Both the position numbers and the translations under genes were made by a program. Below are positions 11,743 through 22,578 of a stretch of 64,000 bases of DNA, one piece after another (positions within the stretch are counted from its first letter, which is position 1; each line of letters starts with the position of its first letter). The stretch spans positions 37,373,501-37,437,500 of the forward strand of contig CM065378.1 in NCBI GenBank assembly GCA_033060915.1. Direction: 5' to 3'. This stretch comes from Euryodendron excelsum. Taxonomy: Eukaryota > Streptophyta > Magnoliopsida > Ericales > Pentaphylacaceae. The notes beneath the pieces were generated by a model, which saw only the letters and a list, made by a program, of their open reading frames with translations, was not told where the DNA came from and did no database searches.

Positions 11743-12369
11743 AAAACGGTCAATCGGACTAGAAAACTGCCGGGGCGAACCCGGACTGTCCCGGAAAAAG
11801 ACTTGGGATCTGGAAACATTATTTAGAATGTTCCCAGAGGTTGCCGGTTTGATTCCCAGGGCCGGCGTGGTCGGAAATGGAGACCGGCCCACCAGGGGCA
11901 AAACGGTCATTTTGCACCGGGTTTGCCGGAACTGATTCGGAATGGTCCAGAAAGGTAAAGGAAGGTCGAGAACACTATAAAAAGTATTCTCGGGACATTA
12001 CCGGTTTGATACCCAGAGCCGGTGTGGTCGAAAAAGGAAACCGGCCCTCTATGGGCAAAACGGTCATTTTGTACCGGGTTGGCCGGAACTAACTCGGAAT
12101 GGTCCGGAAAGGTAAAGGAAGGTCGAGAATACTATAAAAAGTATTCTCGGGACATTACCGGTTTGATACCCAGCGCCGGTGTGGTCGAAGAAGGAGACCG
12201 GCCCTCCAGGGGCAAAACGGTCATTTTGTACCGGGTTGGCCGGAACTGACTCGGAACGGTCTAGAAAGGTAAAGGAAGGTCGAGAATACTATAAAAAGTA
12301 TTCTCGGGGCATTACCGATTTGATACCCAGAGCCGGTGTGGTTCCCGGGGCATTGGATGCTCAGGGGCA
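11743..12369 (-). repeat. 157-bp tandem repeat, about four copies
   Basis: The anchor AAAACGGTCATTTTG recurs at 11,743, 11,900, 12,057, 12,214 and (degenerate) 12,369, giving spacings of 157, 157, 157 and 155 bp. Each unit includes 'gttgccgg', 'gtattctcggg' and 'gaccggccc' blocks. Frames through the array (11,711-12,445, plus) translate into repeating peptides and are not genes. The homologous place in the other solo LTR (about 25,238-25,400) has only two loose copies. Confidence 0.9.
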
Positions 12370-12506
12370 AAATGGTCATCTTGACCGCAAAGTCTCGGAA
12401 AAGGCCCTAAGGGTAGTCTGGTTATTTTTCACCGAAGTGAGCTAACAAACATGGGTATTGACCTAGGTGTTGAGTATTTTCGCTACTCGGACGGGGTTGA
12501 CGATTT

Positions 12507-12780
12507 GAGAGTATTTCCGCTACTCCAACGGCTCTGTGAGTATTTTCGCTAGTCTAACGGTTCTGTGAGTATTTTCACCACTCTAACGGCTCTGTGAGTA
12601 TTTCCGCTACTCTAACGGTTCTGTGAGTATTTCCTCTACTCTAACGGTTCTGTGAGTATTTCCGCCACTCTAACGGCTCTGTGAGTATTTCCGCTACTCT
12701 AACGGTTGAGTATTTCCGCTACTCGGACGACTCTGTGAGTATTTCCGCTACTCTAACGGTTGTGTGAGTAGTTTTGCTAC
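12507..12780 (-). repeat. 29-bp tandem repeat array
   Basis: Units of the type GTGAGTATTTCCGCTACTC with an AACGG block repeat at 29-bp spacing (for example GTGAG at 12,536, 12,565 and 12,594). Some units are shortened. Related units reappear at 13,027-13,125 and 13,205-13,310, interleaved with the 81-bp units. Confidence 0.85.
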
Positions 12781-12784
12781 TCGG

Positions 12785-13400
12785 ACCGTCTCGAGGAATA
12801 AACTGTCTCGAGAGAGGGATTAGAAAGGGGTCTTACCGTCTCCGAAGAGACGTGCCTGGGTTGGAACCGTCTCGAGGAATAAACTGTCTCGAGAGAGGGA
12901 TTGGAAAGGGGTCTTACCGACTCTGAAGAGACGTGCCTGGGTTGGAACCGTCTCGAGGAATAAACCGTCTCGAGAGAGGGATTGGAAAAGGGTCTTACCG
13001 ACTCCGAAGAGACGTGCCTGGGTTTTGAGTGTTTCCGCCACTCTAACGGTGTGAGTATTTCCGCTACTCTAACGGTTTGGTGAGTACTTTCGCTACTCTA
13101 ATGGTTTTATGAGTAGTTTCGCTACTCGGACCGTCTCGAGGAATAAACTGTCTCGAGAGAGGGATTGGAAAGGGGTCTTACCATCTCCGAAGAGACGTGC
13201 CTGGATTTTGAGTGTTTCCACCACTCTAACGGTGTTGTGAGTGTTTCCGCCACCCTAACGGTTTTGTGAGTGTTTCCGCCACCCTAACGGTTTTGTGAGT
13301 AGTTTTGCTACTCGGACTGTCTCGAGGAATAAACTGTCTCGAGAGAGGGATTGGAATTGGAATAAGAAAGGACAATGCCCCTAAGGGCATTTTGGTCATT
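12785..13400 (-). repeat. 81-bp tandem units interleaved with 29-bp units
   Basis: Units beginning ACCGTCTCGAGGAATAAAC start at 12,785, 12,866 and 12,947 (81-bp period), with further copies at about 13,130 and 13,316 separated by 29-bp-type repeats. Each unit holds two TCTCGAG palindromes. The minus frame 12,820-13,041 is a translation of this array. Confidence 0.85.
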
Positions 13401-13554
13401 TTGCCTCTATTTGGGCCTAACAGGCCCGCGAAGCGATGAAAAGATGGAATTTGGACCTAGAGAATTGGTTTCGATTGGAATATGCCCAAAATGACTTGAA
13501 AACAAGTCTGGACGGAGTGGAGACTGCCGAGCGGTCAAAAATGGGGTGCTTACA

Positions 13555-14290
13555 TAGTCATAGGTGTCCCTACACACAAAAAAATCATCCATAAAGACCT
13601 CCAAAATTTACTCCACCATATCACTAAAAATGCTAAACATGTATCTTTAAAATGTGGCTGGAGCATTACATAACCCAAAGGGCATTCGTTTGTAGGCAAA
13701 TGTGCCGAATGTGCATGTGAACATGGTCTTGTCTTGGTCTTCCATGGCTATCTCCAATTGGTTATAGCTAGAGTAACCATCCAAAAATCAGTAATAGGCT
13801 CGTCCTGCTACCCTTTCTAAGACTTGGTTAAGAAAAAGAAGGGAAAAATGATCATTGGTGGTTACGGTATTAAGGCAACAGTAGTCAATACACATTTGCC
13901 TCCCGATTTGTATTCAAGTAGGTATCAATTCATTGTTCTCATTTCTGACTACCGTTACCCCAAAATTTCAAGGGACAACTTGGGTGGGACTCACCCATTT
14001 AGAGTTGGCAATTGGGTATATAATACCCGCATCAAGCAGCTTTTGAATTTCTCCCCTCATAACTTCTTTCATTGTTGGGTTTAATCACCATTGCATTTGG
14101 CGCATTGGCTTAGCCCCTTCCTTAATATAGATACGATGAGTGCATACAAAAGGGCTAATGCCGTGTAAATCAATGATTGTCCTATGGCCTTACGGTGCTT
14201 CTTGAGCACCTCCAATAAGCTCTTGTCCTGTGTATCCATTAGTGATGAAGATAACACTACGGGATAAGATTCACCCTCACCCAAAAGTAC
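13555..14290 (-). pseudogene. N-terminal part of reverse transcriptase, Athila-like element
   Basis: Reading the minus strand from 14,284: VLKKHRKAIG, then degraded G-x-S-P and H-R-I-x-x-E-G-A-K-type text. Next come FLDGYSSYNQ, FGTFAYKRMPFGLCNAPATF and finally VFMDDFFVCRDTYD just before 13,559. The FMDD catalytic pair is intact. The frame is cut there by the solo LTR, about ten residues after the motif, and resumes at 7,893. In-frame stops interrupt it. RT text of this type is specific to Ty3/gypsy. Confidence 0.85.
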
Positions 14291-14395
14291 ATATTTGAGG
14301 GTAGAAGGTAAAGGCTTCCTATCAGGTGTAGGGGCCTTGAGTTTTAATGGTTAGGGCTTAATAGGATTAGGAGTCAAAGGTTCAAAAACGGGGGT

Positions 14396-14990
14396 CTATT
14401 GACCCACTGCCATAATAGGACAAACCTCTAAGCCACTAGTCTCACTAATAACATCCCTTTCTTTCTCACCTTCCAAGCAATCAAGACCTTCACTAAATAT
14501 CAACATTCTAGCCAATGGGTCGTCTACAATATGCCTCTCAAAGTGCCCCTGTACTATAGAGTCAATAAGGTTTACTTCCCGAACATCCTCCACATCTCCC
14601 AGTTGCCTTCTCGCATTAAACATGTTAAGCTCAACAGACATATTTCCAAAGAATAACTTCAAGAGACCCCCTCGTACATGGATCATGGTATCACATGTAG
14701 TAAGGAAAAGTCTACCTAAAATGACCAAAATATGGTTTTGGGTATTGGGATCCACTACTGGTTAGGTATCTAAAACCACAAAATCAACCGAGTAATAGAA
14801 CTTATCAATTTGCACTAAGACATCCTCCACTATCCCCCTAGGGACCTTGATAGATTAATCCACTAGTTGGAGTGTCATCCTAGTTGGTTTAAGCTCACCT
14901 AATCCCAATTGCGCATACACTAAGTATGGCAATAGATTCACACTTGACCTTAAGTCCAAGAGGCAACCCTTTATCCTATGGCCTCCTATG
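14396..14990 (-). pseudogene. Aspartic protease domain, Athila-like element
   Basis: The minus frame reads LLDLRSSVNLLPY (14,920-14,960), YAQLGLGELKPT, IVEDVLVQIDKFYY, then ILVILGRLFLTTCDTMIHV and a following FGNMSVELNMFN. This is the retropepsin of the Athila lineage. The active-site motif, normally D-L/T-G-A-S, reads D-L-R-S-S (14,942-14,956), so the catalytic loop glycine is lost. Two in-frame stops lie between the flap and the C-terminal part. It sits between gag and RT as expected. Confidence 0.82.
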
Positions 14991-15199
14991 ATGCAAGTTA
15001 TGGTAGGACAAACCAGATCTTTATACTTGGGAGGGGTCTTGACTTACACAACATAATGAACATCTTTAGTAAGAAAGGCATTCTCTCTTACATTCAACCT
15101 CCTCTTAATAGTGCATAAATCTTTCAAAAATTTAGTATAAGAGGGCACTTGTTTTATGGCTTCCAAGAGAGGTAGGTTTATTTTTACTTGCTTGAAAGT

Positions 15200-17032
15200 C
15201 TAATAAATCTCAGAACTCAACAGATCATTCTTTGGTTTGGTTAGATGATGAGGAAACGGGGCGTGAGCTAAGATCTCACATTCCTCCCTCAAGGCTTCTT
15301 CACCCTTGGGTGTGGGTTCACTATTTTCTCTCTTCTCACTTTTCTTCTCCTCCTCACTAGGCTCTCTATCACCTTCTCTCTTCTCACTAGGCTCACTTTC
15401 TCTCTTGCTCTCAACCGAACCCTCAACTACCTTAGAGGCTTCTCCCCTATCTTTAGGCTCACATGGAAGGATGGTCTTGTCAATAGTCTTACCACTTCTC
15501 AAGGTGGTGATGGCTTGGACTTGCTCATGGCTGGAAAATGGTTGGGTTGAAGTCTTAATGGAATGCACATGCCTAGATGGGTTTAGTTGAGGATGTGCGG
15601 GTAACTTACCCTTCTCATTAAGGGTTAAGGCCTGTGTGAGAAAAGTCAATTGACTCTTAATATCATCCAAAGTCTTATCAACATGAGAATTTACCCCTCC
15701 TTAAGTTTGAATAAATTGTTGGAGGGTGTCCTCCAACAACCTTCTATGTGGGGGTTGATATGCAGTGGATGAAGCTTAAGGTGAAGGTTGGAATGGCTTT
15801 GATTGGATTAGGAATGATGCACTTAGCGGAGGTTGGTACTATTGTGGTTGTGTTGGTGAAGGATATGCTTGATACTATTGAGAGTTGTGAAACCCTCCTT
15901 GGTTAGCTTGGGGATTAGAAGTCTCCTCATTTTGCCAACCAAAATTAGAATGGTCCATCCACCCCAGGTTATAGGTATTAGAATAGGGGTTTCCCCCTCC
16001 TCAATCATAGTGGCCAATAGCATTGTCCTAGCCATGCAAGGCCTCCTTAATACCCAGTATGACCGGGCACGACATAGTGTCATGCACTTTGGTCTCACAC
16101 ACAATGCAACACACTTCTTTAGGCTTTTTGATCCCTACCAAATTAACCTTATTAAACTCCAAAACTTTTAATATTTTTGCTATAGTGGCAAGCCTAGCAT
16201 TCACATCATCAACCTCTTTCAACTGGTATTTTACCCCTTGTGCATTGGGCCTACCCTCAGGATTTTAAGTCCCGGTGATTGCCTAATCACGAGCCATATT
16301 CGCGAGGTAGTCAAAATAGGAATAGGCTTCGTGAGATTGCTTACCCATGAAAGTTCCTGTGCACATGGTCTCAACAAATTATTTTAGTTGGGGTGTAAGA
16401 GAAGCATAGAAGATGTTGATAAAATGTCATTTGGCAAAACTATGATGTGGACAAGAAACTAGGAGCTCTTTAAAATGCTCCCAACATTACAAAAAGGATT
16501 CCCCTAGCATAGGAGAAAATCTTGAGATTTGGCATCAAAACGCCTTCATTCTATTTTTCAAAAACTCCCTTTGAAGAGTTTGTCAAGAGTGGATGGAAAG
16601 TGGTCTCAAGAAATTGAACCACGTCTTAGTAGTGTCTGTTAAACAAAAAGCAAAGAGTTTAAGAAAGAAGATTTTCCTTGGACAAGAGTTGTCCATCACT
16701 AGCAAACATGCATCCTCAAATTCCTTAATGAAGGCATAAGGCCTCTCCGAATCCACCCCATGGAATTGAGGAAGAATTTACATCATACCCGAACGTATGT
16801 TTAGGGTGGCATAATAGGGTCGAAAAACAATAAATAAACTCGGCGCTTGCCATGGTGGGTTCATGTAATCTCTCAAAGTATGAAATTTGGGAGCCCCCAT
16901 GTCTCCATGGATGCTCCCACCTTTCATATTATCACCCCTTAAGCCATTTTTCAAATTTAGAGGAGGATTGGGTGGCACAAGATTGGGTAGAACAATATTA
17001 GGTAACCTAGATTCCTAATTTACATCTTCCAT
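15200..17032 (-). pseudogene. Gag of the Athila-like element, broken
   Basis: From the possible start ATG at 17,030-17,032 the minus strand shows TLRDYMNPPWQAPS, then ILPQFHGVDSERPYAFIKEF, TKTWFNFLRP and CWEHFKELLVSCPHH. This is the gag core of Athila-type elements. A CCHC-like knuckle CCIVCETKVHDTMSCP lies at about 16,085-16,130. The C-terminal third (15,670-15,200) is a charged linker with AITTLRSGK and many S/E/K residues. There are many stops, mostly at expected Gln or Trp positions. The plus-strand frame 15,306-15,590 is only its antisense. Confidence 0.85.
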
Positions 17033-17512
17033 CGGAATAAATCCTAGGTCAACTACTAAAGAGATTCTGGAAGAAGGAAGGTTAACCGCAACAAGCGTTT
17101 ATTATCGATTTATGCCCAATGGGACAGACAAATGCAATGTGAAAACAAGATGCCTTAAACCTAGTCAACACATCATACACAAGCAATATCAATGTCGGAC
17201 AATAGCTTTTTTTCAATGTACTGGACAATAGTTTTTCAACTCCAAACTACTACTCAACGTGCTCAATAATACCACCAATTAGCAAGTACATCACACACTA
17301 TCCTATCTCCTCTAATGATCCTGGAAGGATGCAATGCAAAAGAAACTATCAAAAAGAAAGAACTAAAAATCCTAGCATGATTTTCACAATGAAGTTAAAG
17401 AAATTACCCTGGCCCGAAGTCGTACATGCTTCCCTCAGAGGTGGGTGATCAATTCCTGCTTTGTTTTTGCGATTTTAATTTTAATTTTTTCGCAATTAGC
17501 ACATTCCTTCAA
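17033..17512 (-). other. 5' leader of the Athila-like element
   Basis: About 480 bp between the primer-binding site and the gag start, AT-rich, with no frame. It occupies the untranslated leader and packaging region in this element type. I see no specific structure. Confidence 0.6.
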
Positions 17513-17530
17513 ATCCCTACCACTGGGCCA
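17513..17530 (-). other. Primer-binding site (tRNA-Asp-like)
   Basis: Minus-strand TGGCCCAGTGGTAGGGAT lies 5 bp inside the 5' LTR. It resembles the Athila PBS, which as I recall begins TGGCGCCGTTGCC and pairs with tRNA-Asp, with several changes. Its position beside 17,536 fixes this LTR as the 5' one. Confidence 0.6.
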
Positions 17531-17535
17531 AAACT

Positions 17536-19074
17536 TGATTCACTCCCTCCAACACACACGTTGGAGGCGTTTGTAGTTTAAATGGGGGTATCTCCATTAT
17601 CGTATTCACCCATGAAATTTGTGTAAATCTAGCAATAGTAACAAGCACAATTTAAGAATTATTCCAATTAAAATTCCTAGACAAGGATGGAATTGAATCT
17701 ATGAGAATTAAAATTAAACCAAAAATCTTTAGGGGTTTTTGGGTTGGTTTGTACTATCAACTAAGCAATTAATCGAAAAACAACAATTAAATTACCAAAT
17801 TGAACAATTGTAAATCTAATTAAATCAATTCAATAGACTTGTGAATTCTACCACAAACTAAAGCAATTAAGACTAAATTAGTTTAAACTAATGGAAATTC
17901 AAGCAAAATTAGTAGGGGTTTAAAATGGAATAAAAGGGGCTTGGGTGCAATTGATCCAACCTACCAATTTTTTGCATGGAATTTAAAAAGGGAAAGTTTA
18001 AGTTAACTCAAATCAAGGATCTTTCAATGGATCCTTAATTTGGAATGTTTAGCTTTAAAATCTAGGGTTCTCTTTTTATTGGAATTAGATTTAATGATCT
18101 TTGTGAGATTCTTAGAAATAAACTACAAGTTCATCAAACCATGATTATAGGTCTATGTTTTCTACAATAATCAATTCCAATAATAGAAAATAAATACACT
18201 CAAAATATTCAATGAGATTTAGATGCTCTCCTTTTCGTCCCATGCCTCTTTTGGTAAATTTTTACGTTTGTACCCAAACAATAGATTTAGCTAGAGAAAT
18301 CCATACAAGAAAGTTTACAAAAATGAACAACCAACATCTAATGCTATAAATCAAGAATTTATTGAACAAAAACTCTTATTTAGATTGCAAGGAAATGATG
18401 GGGAAGATAACAAACAATGAGACAAAAATCTAAGAAGATTTTATCCCAAACATTCTTCCAAAAATCCTCACTACAAAATCCAAAACAAATATAACAAAAG
18501 CCAAACATTCTTCTTGAATTTCCCTTTAAGCCGCCGCAACTCCCATTCCAAAAAACAACTTCGCCCTTTCTTTTTGGCTGTTGCTAGGTTTACAGTTGAA
18601 TTCTGCGCATACCATCCGAAGTGCATCCAGTGCGCGTCTGATGTGCGTTCGGATAGTGTGTTCAGACGGTCTTTTACTGTCCAGATGGTGATTTAACCAT
18701 CTAAACGGTTAGCCAAACCATCTGAATGGTTTTTGGGTGCAAAAACACGACTCTGGAATGGCTTCAGACGCAAAAACTCGACTTTGGAGGTCTCCCGTTT
18801 GATGTAGCGTCCGAACAATATCCCGTTCCATCCAAAGTTTGGAACGGTGAATTGACCATCCAAATGGTAAATCCACCTTTCAGAAGGTTGTACCACCATT
18901 CGAACGGTTTTTTTGCACTTTTGGCCCATTTTTGCCCTTTTAGCCCAAAATATCTACAATTTACAAAGAAAACCTTTTAGAGCAATTTATTACTAAAAAC
19001 CTATTCTAAGAAATATATTAGGGCTAACAAACCACTAATTAGGGGATTAAGATTACACTTTTAGAGTATAATTG
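17536..19074 (-). repeat. 5' LTR of the Athila-like element
   Basis: This 1,539-bp direct repeat of 331-1,888 begins TGATTCACTCC on the plus strand. The outer end reads ...ATAATTG, where the other LTR has ...GTAATCA, so the CA terminus has decayed. The duplication GAGGG follows at 19,075-19,079. The same CCGTCCGAACGG-like cluster is seen at about 18,605-18,925. Confidence 0.9.
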
Positions 19075-19194
19075 GAGGGTCCATACAAGGTTTTGGAAAA
19101 ACACTACAATGGTTACTACGAGCTTCAGAGGAGCTCCGATGAATTTAGAACAGGTCAAATCAACGCTCAGTTTATTAAGAAGTATTTTCCTTAA
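19075..19194 (+). pseudogene. Ty3/gypsy integrase C-terminus, second piece (outer element)
   Basis: This continues the frame cut at 330: PYKVLEKHYNGYYELQ, then RSSDEFRTGQINAQF and IKKYFP with a TAA stop at 19,192-19,194. Removing the Athila-like element and one GAGGG copy rejoins codons for W-E-G-P-Y without a frameshift. P-Y-x-V followed by a short tail ending K-K-Y-F/Y is the normal end of plant Ty3/gypsy pol. The segment itself has no stop, but the gene is split by 18.7 kb. Confidence 0.85.
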
Positions 19195-19439
19195 TGCAGA
19201 GTGTGTTTTCCTTTGGTAATCTTTTTCTGTTTAAGAAGTACTCTCATCTAAAAGTGATGGAGTTTATACTTGAATTTGCTAAAGAAATGAAGCAAACCTC
19301 TATTTTTACTTCTTTCAAACAAGAGTAACTTTCATACAAAGAGAGTTCATCACAAAAGATAGAGAACTATTACGTCCCATTACATGAATATAAATTTAAA
19401 AACTAAAGAGTCTATTGTCAGATCAATGACTGGGAGATC

Positions 19440-22400
19440 TTTTAACCAGCATCAAAGGATACCTTGACCTTCTTATAGTCAGCTTCTAACTTTTGCAGGG
19501 CAACCCTAGCCTCCTTTAAGGGGCCTTCATAGGCATCAAGTACTTGAGAGTTTTCTTCATGCTTCTGTGTACGTCTAGAAGTAGTCAAACGTTCCTTTAG
19601 CCAAATTAGAGGAAAACCGAGTGCCTCGAAATCAACTACATAGGCCATCTCTCTGTGAAGGAACTCCCCGCCAACTTCCTACACCTTCTTCCCCGCCAGT
19701 CCTTTAAAGAAGTGACCCAGTTACTCTAACGGCATTACATAACTTAAAACTTGCAAAAGTTCCAGGATGCATTGCATGGACACGTTCAAGAAAAGGGTAC
19801 AACTCCTCAAACACAAGACACCCTAAGAACTCCATAGTCTTTTTCTTCGAGATCTTCACAACAACCCCAAAGGTTAAGGGCGTCGAGGTCCTCTTGAAAA
19901 CCTCAGGGAAAGTAACAGAAAGAACAGAGCTTTTTTCGATAACCTGGGCCTGCATAAGAAACAATCAAGCACTCAGAGTTAGGATAAGTGGAAGACGAAA
20001 TGATAAAAGAAGGAGAAACCTAGTAGAAAAGAATCAACAACCTACTTCAAATATGCATCACTAGAAGGGTCTGGAATGTACATCAACCCACCCATAGACC
20101 CACCCAACTCCTCAAGACCTTTGTCCTCTTTATCCTCCTCAAGATCGGATATAAGCTTCTCTAAGGCAAATTCAAAGCGTTCCTTCCAAGGTGTCTCAAC
20201 ATCTTTTTCCTCCTCTTTGTCTTCTGCAGTACTCTTCACAGCAAAGCCTCCTTCTTCGAAAGCTTCACCTCTTTCCTCCTCATATGCTCCATTAGCTTCC
20301 TCATCAGGAGCCTCTTCTCCCTCTGAAGAGTCACTACTCACCTCATCTGCCTCTGACACTGTGCAACAATCAAAGTCAATTCAAACAAGGCAAAACGATC
20401 GAAGGAACATGAAAGAAAAGGGAAGCCAATTTTTACTTGTGGCTTTCTTTTTCTTTAATGAGGAGCCTGCACCTTTGCCATACAATTGGAGCCATAAACT
20501 CTGGTGAACAAACATAACAGAGGAGAGAAAAGTTAAAATCCAACATACATTTTATAAACAGCAAGACCATAGGCTTACGAGATATACGAACTCGTTTCGT
20601 AAGAGAAGTAGAGGAAGGCCCAGGAACAGAACGTTTGCCCAGATGAGCACCAAAGGAATGGGAAACCTACGTAAGAATAAAAGTCTTCAAAACCCCCTTC
20701 GAGGTACTGACCTTTGATTGAAAAACTTGGGGTTTAGGAGATTTTCCTTTGGAGCACTTAGTGAGAATAGGACTAGGTGGAGCAAAGTGGCTAAGGGAGC
20801 CTCTGTCCCTTTATTAGTTTTTCTTCTTTGAGAGATGAAGAGAAGGATCCCCTTTCTGTACTGTTCTAGTCTTTATGCGATCTGCCTTCCCGAAGCAAAA
20901 AGAAAAGAAGGAGTCAAGATTCTGCCTCCAATACAACTTATGGCTAAGGGTAAATTGGCCCTCTCAGCCATTATCAGGGAAGTCAATCATCGAGTAACCA
21001 TAGAAAGAAGATTCTGGGGCATCCTCTCAAAACCTCTTGAAGCTGCTCTTGAAGGAATATCTGATAGGGGGCATGGGGCAGCCCTTGGTCGAAACCAAAT
21101 TACCTCAAAATCCTATTCGGCCGATGCATGATAATGCTGGGTCCCTTCTCGGTAATCAATGACAGAGAGCCTGGAAGGATCATTAGGAACATGTCACGAA
21201 TGTTAGCAGGAAGGACACCTGAGTTGGAGGAAAATTCATGATGACGAATTTGAGAAGGGTAGACAACAGGAACGTGGTCATAAACGTTCTTATGAGTGTA
21301 GGGATGAGCAATGAATAGCTCGAACTCATCAATGAACTGGCCTAAGTTCTGGATGCTACTAACTCCAAACCACCTCGTAATGAGGGGTTCCCTTTCCTCC
21401 ATTAGCACCAACCCCAAGAGTCCTTCTTCATCTAATCTAACCACAGCCACACCAGAAGAGAGAATCTTGGGGCGGGGCATCAACCCTCTAAAACGCTTGG
21501 CAGGAAAGCTGAAGGGAATTAAGTATGAACATAGCTACCCACGTCATACCAGCCCACTGATTGCTCCACATCATATTTTAGTTGGTCTAATCGATGAAAC
21601 AAAGTCCCCAAAAACAAAGGGGCCAGAGCAATCTTCTTCTCATTCGACAAAAGGGTAGCAAGGGGATACACCATCAAGGAAATAGAGTCAATAAGAGCAC
21701 TGGGAAGGATGTATGTATAAAGGAATAAATCAAGGAAGGTCGGGAAGTAACTTGACTTCCCGTACCCAGGTCCCTCAAAGTACTTTAAAGAGCCATCAGA
21801 GGCATAAGACTTTGGCTGGATATCCCTAAAGAAATAGTGAATCCAAGCAACATAAGTGGACTTGTTCGTAGTTAGGTGGTCCTTCAATTACCTACCCTCA
21901 TGATCGAAGAGAAAGTTATAGTTTTGAGTGGCTCTATACCCTTGCTCCAACTCCTCTATGATGGCCTATTCATCCATAACCAGATTAAAAGGATCAACGT
22001 TGCAATCCCCGGTCAAAGACAGAAGCATCAGAGAAATGGTGTCCTCCAAGGATGGCCCCGATTCTCCCCATAAAAGTGTGGGAGTCCGTACTCCACTAAG
22101 AAATAAATAGGTCCAGGTTGGGAATGTTGCGCCTGATAACTAAGTTTCAGGAAAGGCAAATGGGATCATACAGCCTGACAACCCTTAAACAAGCAACGAC
22201 CTTGGTGCTGGCTAGAACGTCGTCCACCCACTCCGGCTAACCAAAGGTGGGGACCGACAAACACTTGAATTGAATGAAGGAGTGAGGGGCATCACCCCTT
22301 GCCAACCACAAATGAAAAATTAACTCTAGTCTAATCATGTCACACTCATCCAAAGAAGCTTCTAGCTTTGGAAGAAGGGTTTTAGAAAGTTCATCACCCT

Positions 22401-22578
22401 CTGGTGAGAAACCTATGACACTCTTCCAAAATTTGTCCTTAGAATCACCAAGGTATGGTACCCTCTACCATTCACCGTCTGAAGGCACCAGGGTTAAGTC
22501 TTCCTTTGAAGCATCCTCCTCGTCTAAAACATCTACATACTTTATGGCTGATTTGCAAGCATTCCTCTTCTTAGTCAT
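19440..22578 (-). pseudogene. Antisense PMD (plant mobile domain) frame, broken
   Basis: A minus-strand coding relic begins at MTKKRNACKSA (ATG at 22,576-22,578). At 21,887-21,519 it has FEGPGYGKSSYFPTFLDLFL and later LAPLFLGTLFHRLD...GWYDVGSYVHT, the aminotransferase-like plant-mobile-domain signature. A following domain (21,483-21,100: ITRWFGVSSIQNLGQFIDEF, VYDHVPVVYPSQIRHHEFSS) is typical of the same transposon-borne proteins. The C-terminal part is acidic (20,359-20,042) and then coiled-coil-like (19,648-19,442). Frameshifts and stops split it. It lies antisense and directly after the outer gypsy pol, where Tat-lineage elements are known to carry additional antisense ORFs. It could alternatively be a decayed host PMD gene, but the position favours the transposon. 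Confidence 0.7.

Larger units (their letters stand above)
7894..13554 (-). mobile_element. Solo LTR 'A' (5.66 kb), Tat/Ogre-type Ty3/gypsy family
   Basis: On the minus strand it begins TGTAAGCACCCCATTTTTG and ends GGGCGCGACA. The 5-bp duplication TAGTC sits on both sides (7,889-7,893 and 13,555-13,559). No coding domains occur inside. The same termini bound 24,541-29,230 on the plus strand, so both are LTRs of one family left by recombination. A TATA-like TATAAATA lies at 11,363-11,370 (minus). The element contains several tandem arrays, annotated separately. Long minus frames at 10,106-10,489 and 8,387-8,665 come from the purine-rich repeat and are not genes. The unusually large LTR fits Tat/Ogre relatives, though family assignment is by resemblance. 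Confidence 0.93.
331..19074 (-). mobile_element. Athila-like Ty3/gypsy LTR retrotransposon, decayed
   Basis: Two direct repeats (331-1,888 and 17,536-19,074) bound an internal region read on the minus strand: primer-binding site, gag, protease, RT, RNase H, integrase, an extra downstream frame and a purine-rich tract. The order gag-PR-RT-RH-IN marks Ty3/gypsy. The PBS type, gag text and long post-pol region point to the Athila lineage. A 5-bp duplication GAGGG flanks the element (326-330 and 19,075-19,079). The length is 18.7 kb, of which 5.66 kb is an inserted solo LTR at 7,894-13,554. The two LTRs differ by roughly one base in ten over their first 200 bp by eye, so this is an old insertion. 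All frames carry stops, so it cannot be autonomous. Confidence 0.92.

Noticed and set aside
11711..12445. Overlapping plus-strand frames with similar peptides
   Set aside because: Translations of the 157-bp tandem repeat; period and composition explain them.
3727..19074. Endogenous plant pararetrovirus
   Set aside because: LTRs, a tRNA-Asp-like PBS, a polypurine tract and an integrase are present; the domain order is Ty3/gypsy and no movement-protein motif is seen.
20076..20507. 143-aa serine-rich plus-strand frame
   Set aside because: Antisense shadow of the acidic part of the PMD-type frame.
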